Assembly (NCBI RefSeq): GCF_009711185.1
Contig: NZ_WMIF01000025.1
Location: 1 to 52,662 of the forward strand
Source of the DNA: Paracoccus limosus
Lineage (GTDB): Bacteria > Pseudomonadota > Alphaproteobacteria > Rhodobacterales > Rhodobacteraceae
Direction: 5' to 3'
Length of the DNA stretch: 52,662 nucleotides
The position numbers and the translations under genes were made by a program. The stretch's first letter is position 1; the number at the start of each line of letters is the position of its first letter. Under the pieces are notes generated by a model. The model saw only the letters and a program-made list of their open reading frames with translations. It did not search any database and was not told where the DNA came from. This document shows, one piece after another, positions 1 to 7,050 of the stretch.

Positions 1-126
1 CCGAAACGCAGGCCCGCGTCGGCTGCGCCAGCTGGAAAGCTACGCCGCCACGGGCCTGCTCAACCGCGCGCCAAAGGGGTCACTTTTGGGCGCCGATCGG
101 GGGGGCCGTTTGGATGCCGATTGACA
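1..126 (+). mobile_element. Terminus of an IS21-like insertion sequence (partial, left copy)
   Basis: The first 126 bases are the exact reverse complement of 52536..52661. Read inward from the IS, the element starts with TGTCAATCGG at base 126, and a second copy of the motif ATCGGC-N2-CCAAA follows about 24 bp further in. A TG...CA end with repeated roughly 20-bp units behind it is typical of IS21-family termini, so the family is an inference. A frame stays open across 2..124 and ends in TGA just inside the terminus; it may be the 3' end of a transposase-operon gene, but I do not recognise its 40 residues. The element lies to the left of the window and disrupts the flavoprotein gene next to it. 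The target-site duplication cannot be seen because the far end is outside. Confidence 0.7.
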
Positions 127-1080
127 GCCGATGCCGCGGATCGTGCCCTCGCCATGCAGGGTGACCTCGAATTTCTGGCGATAAGGGTCGATGCCCCAGC
201 GGCGAAAGGGCAGCAGGAAGTTGGGCGAAATCGTCGGCACATGCGCCCGGATGTCGGCCGGCGTGCGCGCCAGATCGGCGAAGACGCGGCCGCGCATCAG
301 GGCCTGGGCCAGCGGACGGGTGATGTCCGGCCCGCCGATCGGCAGCACCTGCCCGGCCTCGTCATGGTAGGTCGCAAAAGCGAATGACATCGAGCGCGTC
401 ATCGTCGTGCGCGCCGGGGCCACGCAATAGACCGCCGTGAACTCCATTCCCGACAATTGCGCGCCGGCCTCGGCCGCCATCAGATAGCCGTCGCCGGTAT
501 TGTTCCATGATCCAAGCAGGCGCGAGCGAAAGGCGGTGCCGCCGGTTGCCAGCACCACCGCCCCGGCCTCAATGCGCCAAGGGGCGTGTCCCGGCAACCG
601 GGTCCCGGCCGAGCCGCCGATGCTGCCATCGGAATGGCGCAGCAGTTCTTGCGCTGCAGCGTGGTCGATGATGGTGACGCCGATCCCTTCCAGCCGGCGG
701 CGCAGGGCGCGCATATATTCCGGGCCGCGCAGCGCGCGATAGCGCGGCAGGCCCTGGTCATCGCGCGGAAAGGCATAGACATCGGCCAATGTCGGCAGGC
801 TTTCCCAAGTGGTCTGCAGAATGCGCGCCATCCAGCCCGGATCGTTCAACCCACCCGACTGCGCCAGACGCCGCGCAATGGCCTCGGGCCTGTCGTCGGG
901 GGCGACCCACCAATGCCCCGGCCCGGCGGTGGCAGTCACCCCCGAGGTGCCCAGCCATCCCTTTTCGACCAGAACGACCGAGGCCCCGGCCCGGCGCGCA
1001 CCGATGGCCGCCCAAGCGCCGGCCATGCCGCCGCCGATGATCAAAACATCGGTTGCCAGATGAAAGCCGCTGCCGCTCAA
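127..1080 (-). pseudogene. FAD-dependent oxidoreductase (fumarate reductase/AprA-like flavoprotein), 3' end removed by IS
   Basis: There are 318 native codons before the frame runs into the IS, which adds 28 foreign residues and a stop. The N-terminus shows a dinucleotide-binding fold with GGGMAG at residues 16-21, followed by further FAD-contact motifs (VLATGG and NTGDG) typical of succinate dehydrogenase/fumarate reductase-type flavoproteins. These usually exceed 500 residues, so roughly the last third, including much of the substrate-capping and FAD-closing region, is gone. The start is a TTG that overlaps the stop of the upstream ABC ATPase remnant (TTGA), which indicates translational coupling. 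Flavoproteins of this type often sit in nitrate/sulfonate/taurine-type ABC operons, suggesting oxidation of an imported organosulfur compound; this role is inferred. The product is unlikely to be active. Confidence 0.85.
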
Positions 1081-1505
1081 TGCGCCGCCCCCTGATGCAC
1101 GCCCAGCCGGTCCAGCAGGGCGCGCCGAATCCGGGCGAATTCCAGGTCTGCGACATCGCGCGGCCGGCTCAGCGCGATCTCTTCATGGTGGTCGATGACC
1201 CCCTCGCGCATGACCAGCACGCGGTCGGCCAGCAGGATCGCCTCCTCGACGTCATGGGTGACCAGCAGGACGGCGCAGCCATGGCGCCGCCACAGCTCGG
1301 CCACCAGCGCCTGCGCCTTGATCCGGGTCAGGGCATCCAGCGCCGCAAAGGGCTCGTCAAGCAGCAACAGATCGGGATCGCGCACCAAGGCGCGGGCCAG
1401 CGCGGCGCGCTGCGCCGTCTGCGCCAGCAGCCCGGTCTCGCGCAGCGCCTTCGCACGCGCAAGGCCAACCTCGACGGGTTCCGTGGTGATCTTGCCGTGC
1501 AGCAT
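1077..1505 (-). pseudogene. ABC transporter ATPase remnant (SsuB/TauB/NrtD type), N-terminal half missing
   Basis: This 142-residue frame carries the C-terminal half of a nitrate/sulfonate/taurine-type ABC ATPase: a Walker B and D-loop segment (LLLLDEPFAALDALTR) and the switch histidine in VTHDVEEA. Intact family members have about 250 residues. Walker A and the Q-loop are absent, and the signature LSGG is replaced by LLAQTAQR just before AALARALV. The start is set by GGAGG eight bases before ATG at 1505. The original 5' end has therefore apparently been joined to the middle of the ATPase gene by an internal deletion. Without Walker A it cannot bind ATP normally. It is coupled by a stop/start overlap to the flavoprotein gene downstream. 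I infer the remains of a sulfonate-type import operon. Confidence 0.75.
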
Positions 1506-1827
1506 GATAGGTGCCTCCATTAATCACGACAATGCTGATCGCATTTAACCAAAGCTGGCCATTCCAAACGCCGGCGGGAAAAAGGCATGGCTTTCTCAAA
1601 TCCCGCAGCTTGGGGAAAAGCGGTGCGCCGGATCAGGGCTGACGGCGCCGGCGCCAATCCGAACGGCAGAGCGCCTCACCCCGCATCCGGTTGCTGCCCG
1701 CACCGGCCCGCAGAGAAAATCCTTCTCCCGCCTCCAGCAAAAAACCACGACTTTTTTTATCGTCATTCCTGACGGCGGCTGCCATGATGCGGGGCAAGGG
1801 CCTTCTGCCCGCCAAAGGGGATTTCTG
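1506..1827. other. Intergenic region between divergent genes
   Basis: No convincing gene is seen. The stretch next to the ATPase remnant is AT-richer (around 1520-1550) and probably holds its promoter. A 12-bp perfect palindrome, GGCGCCGGCGCC, lies at 1644-1655. A T-run of seven sits at 1751-1757. I cannot assign a regulator. Confidence 0.4.
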
Positions 1828-1965
1828 ATGCCGCGAACCTCTGTCGGCCCCGGCACGATGCGCAACCGCCCGCAACCGGCGGCACAAGGCAGGCGCCGGA
1901 AACACGCCGGTCAGGCGGGCGCCGCGCTTGGGACGATGCAGGTCCTGCCGGGATCTGCGGCATGA
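1828..1965 (+). CDS. Possible 45-residue leader peptide, coupled to the acetyltransferase gene
   Basis: An ATG at 1828, preceded by AAAGGGG at a good distance, opens a 45-codon frame rich in Arg, Gln, Gly and Ala. Its TGA (1963-1965) overlaps the ATG of the next gene at 1962 as ATGA, the usual arrangement for translational coupling. I do not recognise the sequence. It could be a leader peptide, or the relic of an N-terminal extension now in another frame. Support is only the ribosome binding site and the overlap, so confidence is low. Confidence 0.3.
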   Translation: MPRTSVGPGTMRNRPQPAAQGRRRKHAGQAGAALGTMQVLPGSAA

Positions 1966-3662
1966 TGGGGCGGGAAACGCTTTGGCCCGAACTGCCGGGA
2001 TGGGTCGCGCGCGGCGGCACGCAGCCGCTGACGCAGGGCCGCATCCTGCGGCTGGTCGCATCCCGACACTGCCTGACGGCGCAGCGCGCCAGCCTTGCGC
2101 TAGTGCTTTGCGGCCATCCCCTGCGCGCCGAGGCCGGCCCGCGCACCGAATTGCACCTGAGCAGCCCTTCGGCCCGGCGCGATCTGGCATTGCGCGATGC
2201 GCCGGCCATCTTGGCCGCGCTGGACGGGCTTTATCCCGGCGCGCTGCTGTCAGCAGATCCCGAATTGCGCGGCCGGCAATTGGCAGTGATCGCGCATCTG
2301 GCCGGGGCCGACACGCATCTGGCCGAGGCGATCGAGGCCAGAAACCACCGCGATCTGGACATTGCCATCCACCTGCTGCGCGAGATGTTGCTGCGGGTCG
2401 AGCGTGATCTGGCCTCGCGCGGGGCGGCGCCACGACCGGACGCGCGGGACGCGATGATCGCGCCGCTGATCTGGCGGATGATGCAGCTGGACCGCCGGCA
2501 CCGCAGCTATCTGTGTTTCGGAATGGACCGGCTGGTCGGCCTTGCCCGCCGCATGCAGACGCTCGCCGGCCCCAGGGTGTTGCCCGACGATCCGACGTCG
2601 GATGCGTTTCTTGACCGGCTTTCCCCTGACGCCGCCATCTGCCTGCCCCAGGACCGGCAGCCCGACTGGGCCCTTGCCCTCGGGCCGGCGGGCCGGGCGC
2701 ATGACCCCATATCCAGAACAACAGGAAAGACCCCGATCCTGACCGCCAAGAGCACCTCTCAGCCCGCACCATCCCGCGACGGGCAGCTGGATGCCGTCGC
2801 CGAAAAGCTGCGGCTGATCCGCATGACCTCGCAGCAGCGCCGCTATCCGGGACGGGCGACGCCCAATCTACCCTCGCGCGCGGTGGTGATCCCGCTGCTG
2901 TCGAATGTCGTCAGCGCGCTTTATCCGCGCCATTACGGCCCCGCCGGACTGGACGTGCAGGCCGTGGACCTGTTCGTGGCGCAAAGGCTGCGGACCATCC
3001 GCCAGCATCTGGCCGAGCAGCTGGAGCTGGAATGGCTGCTGCACCCCGACGCCGAGCAGCTGGATTGCCGCCGCCGCGCCCGCGCCGCGGCCGAGGCCTT
3101 CATCGACGGGCTGCCGCAGATCCGCGACCTGCATGACACCGATATCGGCGCGGCCTTTCAGGGTGATCCTTCGGCGAAAAGCCTTGATGAGATCGTGCTG
3201 TGCTTTCCCGGCATCGCCGCCATCCTGCACCATCGCATCGCCCATGACCTGTATCGGCTGGGCGCGCCGATGCTGGCGCGGATCATGGCCGAACATTCGC
3301 ATTCGCAGTCCGGGATCGACATTCATCCCGGAGCTAGGATCGGCCCGGCCTGCTTCATCGATCATGGCACCGGCGTGGTGATCGGCGAAACCGCCGTGAT
3401 CGGCCGCAATGTGCGGATCTATCAGCAGGTCACGCTGGGCGCGAAACGTTTCGAAAGCGATGGCGCGGGTGGGCTGGTCAAGGGCCAGCCGCGCCATCCC
3501 ATCGTCGGCGACGATGCCGTCATCTATGCCGGGGCAAATATCCTGGGCCGGATCGAGATCGGCAGGGGCGCGATCATCGGCGGCGGCGTCTGGCTGACCG
3601 AATCCGTCCCGCCCGGTGCGGTGGTGATGCAGGCAAAACCCAGCCTGAATACATCGGATTAG
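1962..3662 (+). CDS. epsC: EpsC-type serine O-acetyltransferase with an unrecognised N-terminal domain
   Basis: Serine acetyltransferase makes O-acetylserine from serine and acetyl-CoA, the acceptor for sulfide in cysteine synthesis. The protein has 566 residues. From about residue 270 to the end it matches EpsC-type enzymes (about 310 residues): a helical N-terminal region, then a left-handed beta-helix of hexapeptide repeats including SGIDIHPGARIG, HGTGVVIGETAVIG and YAGANILGRIEIGRGA. Residues 1 to about 235 form an additional, mostly helical domain that I do not recognise. The joint (about 236-268) is Pro/Ser/Thr/Gly-rich and looks like a linker. No ATG is in frame at the joint, although AGGAAAG precedes an in-frame CTG at about 2740, so a separate downstream start is not fully excluded. 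The gene sits beside organosulfur-type remnants, which fits a sulfur role. Confidence 0.85.
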   Translation: MMGRETLWPELPGWVARGGTQPLTQGRILRLVASRHCLTAQRASLALVLCGHPLRAEAGPRTELHLSSPSARRDLALRDAPAILAALDGLYPGALLSADPELRGRQLAVIAHLAGADTHLAEAIEARNHRDLDIAIHLLREMLLRVERDLASRGAAPRPDARDAMIAPLIWRMMQLDRRHRSYLCFGMDRLVGLARRMQTLAGPRVLPDDPTSDAFLDRLSPDAAICLPQDRQPDWALALGPAGRAHDPISRTTGKTPILTAKSTSQPAPSRDGQLDAVAEKLRLIRMTSQQRRYPGRATPNLPSRAVVIPLLSNVVSALYPRHYGPAGLDVQAVDLFVAQRLRTIRQHLAEQLELEWLLHPDAEQLDCRRRARAAAEAFIDGLPQIRDLHDTDIGAAFQGDPSAKSLDEIVLCFPGIAAILHHRIAHDLYRLGAPMLARIMAEHSHSQSGIDIHPGARIGPACFIDHGTGVVIGETAVIGRNVRIYQQVTLGAKRFESDGAGGLVKGQPRHPIVGDDAVIYAGANILGRIEIGRGAIIGGGVWLTESVPPGAVVMQAKPSLNTSD

Positions 3663-3957
3663 AGCCGTTTCCTTGAAGCCGGATGCAGGCGTGACATTCA
3701 TTCCGGGGGGCCGCGATGGCCCGCCGCCTGATCCGGTCGGCCTGAGGTCTCTTGACCAGATGGCCGCCCGGCGTGATCCCCCCCCTTCGGTCTGGCAGAT
3801 TTAACCGGCGATGGCTTTTCGCCGCGCGGATCTTGCCTTTTCTGGATGAGCCGAGGCGAATTCAGGGTCACCCGCCCCTGCGGATTCTGCGCCGTCGCGG
3901 AAAGAGAAGATTTCCTTGGCGGCGGGACCATACGCACAGACCTGCGCCATCCGCCAT
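3663..3957. other. Gene-free region upstream of hipBA
   Basis: No gene is supported. A short hairpin (GGGCC-GCGAT-GGCCC, 3708-3722) lies just after the acetyltransferase stop and may help end transcription, although it has no T-tract. The remainder looks like unassigned spacer leading into the hipBA control region. Confidence 0.4.
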
Positions 3958-4018
3958 AGCGTATAATATCGCGATATACACCACAGCGTATATTTACACC
4001 ATATGCGCTTTAGCGTAT
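3958..4018 (+). promoter_or_regulatory. hipBA promoter with phased operator repeats
   Basis: This short AT-rich block stands out from its GC-rich surroundings. It holds a perfect consensus -10 box TATAAT (3962-3967), a 12-bp palindrome ATATCGCGATAT (3966-3977) and three direct copies of AGCGTAT starting at 3958, 3985 and 4012, exactly 27 bp apart. The second copy also pairs with ATATGCGCT (4001-4009) as an inverted repeat with one mismatch. The antitoxin start codon follows at 4028. The array is well placed for cooperative autorepression by the HipB-like protein; binding itself is inferred. Confidence 0.7.
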
Positions 4019-4027
4019 CGTGCCACC

Positions 4028-4279
4028 ATGGCAGACTTGGCGCGCACCCCCAGACAGATCGGCACCATCATCCAGCGCACGCGCAAGAAACGCGGCTGGA
4101 CCCAAAGCGATCTGGCCGCGCGGGCCGGTCTGCGGCAGGCGACGATCTCGACCATCGAGACGGCCGAAACGCCGGCCAAGCTGGACACCATCCTTGCCGT
4201 TCTGGCCGCGCTGGATCTGGAGTTCCAGATCGCCCCTCGCTCGCTGGGCGACAATGCCGATATCGAGGATCTGTTCTGA
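4028..4279 (+). CDS. hipB: HipB-like antitoxin, XRE-family DNA-binding protein
   Basis: The 83-residue protein is almost entirely an XRE/Cro-type helix-turn-helix (about residues 12-65; TQSDLAARAGLRQATIS is the core). HipB antitoxins dimerise on operators upstream of their own operon, bind the HipA kinase and neutralise it. I chose the ATG at 4028 rather than longer upstream frames because those would run through the AT-rich operator array. The stop overlaps the hipA start (TGATG), which ties the expression of the two proteins together. The family is clear and the pairing with HipA makes the role well supported. Confidence 0.88.
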   Translation: MADLARTPRQIGTIIQRTRKKRGWTQSDLAARAGLRQATISTIETAETPAKLDTILAVLAALDLEFQIAPRSLGDNADIEDLF

Positions 4280-5595
4280 TGGGCCGGCGTCCGGCCTGGC
4301 ACCCCCTGCGGGTCTATCTGAACAACCGCCGCGTCGGCACGCTGACCCGCGAAAGCAATGGCGCGATCCGGTTTTCCTATCATCGCGACTGGCTGGGCTG
4401 GGAGCATGCGATCCCGGTGTCGCTGTCACTGCCGCTGCGCGAAACGCCCTGGCACGGCGCGCCGGTGCTGGCGGTGTTCGAGAACCTCTTGCCCGATTCC
4501 GACCGCATCCGCCGGCTGGTCGCCGAAAAGGTCGGCGCGCGGGGCACGGATGCCTATAGCCTGTTGTCGGTGATCGGCCGCGACTGCGTGGGCGCCCTGC
4601 AATTCATCTCGGGCGAGGATGAGGCCCCCGACAGCACCACCCGTCTGCAGGGCGAGGTGGTCGATGAAACCGCCATCGAAAAACTGCTGCTGGGTCTTGG
4701 TCAGGCGCCGCTTGGCCTGTCACGCGACGATGATTTCCGCATCTCGGTCGCCGGCGCGCAGGAAAAGACCGCCCTGCTGTGGCACGAAGGCCAGTGGAAA
4801 AAGCCGCATGGCACCACGCCGACGACCCATATCTTCAAGACGCAGATCGGCCGTCTGCCCGGCGGCATCGACCTGTCGGGCAGCGTGGAAAACGAATTCT
4901 ACTGCCTGAAGCTGGCCGAAGCCTTTGGGCTGGCGGTCAACGATGCCCGCATGGCCACATTCGGCGCGACCCGCGCCCTGGTGGTCCAGCGTTTCGACCG
5001 GCTTTGGGCCCGTGACGGTCGCCTGCTGCGCCTGCCGCAAGAGGATTGCTGTCAGGCCCTGTCCGTCCCGCCCACGCTGAAATACCAAAGCGACGGCGGC
5101 CCGCGCATGGTGGATATCCTTGGGCTGCTTCAGGGCAGCGACCGCCCTGCCGAGGATCAGGACAGCTTTCTGAAGGCCCAGATCATCTTCTGGCTGATCG
5201 GCGCCACCGACGGGCACGCCAAGAACTTCAGCCTGTGGCTCAGCCCCGGCGGCCGCTACCGCATGACGCCGCTTTATGACATCGTGACCGCGCAGCCGGC
5301 CCTGAACGCCCGGCAGATCAAGCAAAAGCAGATGAAGCTGGCGATGTCGGTCGGCGACAGCCGCCATTATCGCTTTGACCAGATCCAGGGGCGGCATTTC
5401 GTGCAGACCGCCCTGCGCGGCGGCCTGTCGCGCGCCCGCGCCATCCGCCTGATCGAAGGCATCCACGAGCATCTGCCGCAGGCTCTGGAAACCGCAGCAA
5501 ACAGCCTGCCGCAGGGGTTTCCCGCCGCCGTGGTCGAAAGCGTTTCAATTGCCGCCATCGCGCGCAGAAATCGCCTGCTGACACTGGAAAACTAG
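4279..5595 (+). CDS. hipA: HipA-like serine/threonine kinase toxin
   Basis: HipA proteins are kinases that inactivate a translation factor or aminoacyl-tRNA synthetase by phosphorylation and induce dormancy. The 438-residue length is normal. A HipA N-terminal subdomain spans about residues 8-110. The kinase core shows the nucleotide-loop segment SVAGAQEKT (156-164), the catalytic DGHAKN (311-316) and the metal-binding Asp in PLYDIV (D334). All key residues seem intact, so the toxin should be active. The start overlaps the hipB stop by one base. The target cannot be told from sequence. Confidence 0.9.
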   Translation: MGRRPAWHPLRVYLNNRRVGTLTRESNGAIRFSYHRDWLGWEHAIPVSLSLPLRETPWHGAPVLAVFENLLPDSDRIRRLVAEKVGARGTDAYSLLSVIGRDCVGALQFISGEDEAPDSTTRLQGEVVDETAIEKLLLGLGQAPLGLSRDDDFRISVAGAQEKTALLWHEGQWKKPHGTTPTTHIFKTQIGRLPGGIDLSGSVENEFYCLKLAEAFGLAVNDARMATFGATRALVVQRFDRLWARDGRLLRLPQEDCCQALSVPPTLKYQSDGGPRMVDILGLLQGSDRPAEDQDSFLKAQIIFWLIGATDGHAKNFSLWLSPGGRYRMTPLYDIVTAQPALNARQIKQKQMKLAMSVGDSRHYRFDQIQGRHFVQTALRGGLSRARAIRLIEGIHEHLPQALETAANSLPQGFPAAVVESVSIAAIARRNRLLTLEN

Positions 5596-5924
5596 ATTTC
5601 CGGCCACTCTGGGATTTGTGATGCCGGGGCAATCAGGGACCATCGGCCGCGAATATCTCTGCCCGCTCTGCTGCCCGTCGAATTGAACCGGGCCGCATAA
5701 TGATGAATGATCCGGGCCACAGCCATTCGGCAAGGCTACAGGTTGTTTCATCATTCATTCAATGGCTTGCGAAATATCCAAAAATCCGCGCCCGTGATTC
5801 GGGTGCCATTTGTGACAGTTGATCGGTTTTCCCGGGGCAATTCGGCCCCTCAACGTCACGCCCTTGTTATCCGGCGCCATTACCGATTCGCCCGTGGCTT
5901 TTTTCCTGGCTCTCGGAGTAACCA
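5596..5924. other. Intergenic region upstream of the phosphate genes
   Basis: No gene is supported in 329 bp. An inverted repeat AATGATGAA (5699-5707) / TTCATCATT (5747-5755) and a short GC hairpin GGGGC/GCCCC (5834-5849) are visible. The motif GTGACAG near 5812-5820 resembles half of a Pho box (CTGTCAC on the other strand), but I cannot see a second half-site at the required spacing, so PhoB control is only a possibility. Confidence 0.4.
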
Positions 5925-7016
5925 ATGCGCGCTACGGATTCGGACGGATTCACCGTCATCGGGAAACCCTGGTCGCTGGGCCGGCGCATAGCGGCCGCGG
6001 CGGTCGCCTTTGTCGGGATCGGATTTCTGGTCTTTGCCGTCGCCGGCAGCAATCCCGAAGGACGGCTGGCCGGGGCGGGCTCGACGCTGGCCAACCCCAT
6101 CCTGCAAAGGGTTTCCACATCTTATCAAGGCTACCTTGCCGCTGACCGGATCGACATGACCCGGCAAGAGGGGCAAAGCGGCGACTGGACCGGCGGGGCA
6201 AGCGCCCTTGACTATGATCCGGTCGGCTCGGTCGGCGGCCTCATGCGGCTGGGCGATCCTGCGGTCACCTTCGCCGTGACCGAAGTGCCGCTGGCGCCAG
6301 ACGAGCTGAGCGCACAGGGCAAGGTGCAATTCCCGCTGATCCTTGGGGCGGCGGCGCCGGTGGCCAATCTGGACCTGGCGGGCGCCGATCTGGTGCTGGA
6401 CGCCAAGGTGCTGGCGACGATCTATCGCGGCGAGATCACGAACTGGTCGGACCCGGCAATCGCCGCGCTGAACCCGGCGGTAACGCTGCCCGATCAGCCG
6501 ATTTCGGTGCGCCACCGGCGCGACGGATCGGGCACCACCTGGACCTTTACCGGCTATCTGGCGCAGGCGGCAAACTGGACGGGCGGACAGGCCGCGCAGG
6601 TCGCATGGCCCGTCGGCGAAGGCGCCGAAGGCAGCCGCGGCCTGATCGAGGCGGTCAAGGCGACCCCCGGCGCCATCGGCTATGCCGAGGTGGGTCAGGC
6701 CCGCCGGGCCGGGCTGGCCGTCATCCGCCTGATCGACGGCGCGGGCAATGTCGTGACGCCCTCGCCGGCCTCGATCCGCGCGGCGGCAGGCCCTGCGACC
6801 GGACAGCAGGGCGCCCCGGGCTGGCCGATGACCGCGACCGTCTATGTGGTGATGCGCAAAAGCGATCCGCAGAACGACCGGGCGCTGGCCTTCTTTCGCT
6901 ATTTCTATGCCGAGGCCGGCCGTCAGGCCGATGCGCTTGGCTATGTTCCTCTGCCCGTCGAGGTCGTGACGGAAATCGAGGCCCATTGGGCCCTGACCTT
7001 CAACAAACAATCCTGA
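5925..7016 (+). CDS. Membrane-anchored PstS-like phosphate-binding protein
   Basis: The 363-residue protein resembles PstS, the periplasmic phosphate receptor. PstS-type ligand-loop segments are visible: GAGSTLANPILQRV near residue 50, DGSGTTWTFTGYL near 200 and GAIGYAEVGQA near 250. The N-terminus differs: after about 20 polar residues there is one hydrophobic helix (about 22-42) without an obvious cleavage site, so it is probably tethered to the inner membrane facing the periplasm. GGAG precedes the ATG. No PstC, PstA or PstB follows; the next gene, 34 bp downstream, is a Na/phosphate cotransporter. I infer a scavenging or sensing role coupled to that carrier. Confidence 0.82.
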   Translation: MRATDSDGFTVIGKPWSLGRRIAAAAVAFVGIGFLVFAVAGSNPEGRLAGAGSTLANPILQRVSTSYQGYLAADRIDMTRQEGQSGDWTGGASALDYDPVGSVGGLMRLGDPAVTFAVTEVPLAPDELSAQGKVQFPLILGAAAPVANLDLAGADLVLDAKVLATIYRGEITNWSDPAIAALNPAVTLPDQPISVRHRRDGSGTTWTFTGYLAQAANWTGGQAAQVAWPVGEGAEGSRGLIEAVKATPGAIGYAEVGQARRAGLAVIRLIDGAGNVVTPSPASIRAAAGPATGQQGAPGWPMTATVYVVMRKSDPQNDRALAFFRYFYAEAGRQADALGYVPLPVEVVTEIEAHWALTFNKQS

Positions 7017-7050
7017 CCGGGCGCGGTGCGCTCTTCGCAAAGGTGGTAAC

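Noticed and set aside
1633..2772. Minus-strand frame of 379 codons opposite the acetyltransferase N-terminal part
   Set aside because: Arg/Ala/Pro/Gly-rich without any family resemblance. I considered whether it meant that the N-terminal domain was itself a shadow, but the plus-strand frame has a more protein-like composition and is continuous with the enzyme.
5806..5835. Possible Pho box upstream of the PstS-like gene
   Set aside because: Only one half-site (CTGTCAC on the minus strand) can be seen; a second half-site at the usual 11-bp spacing is absent.
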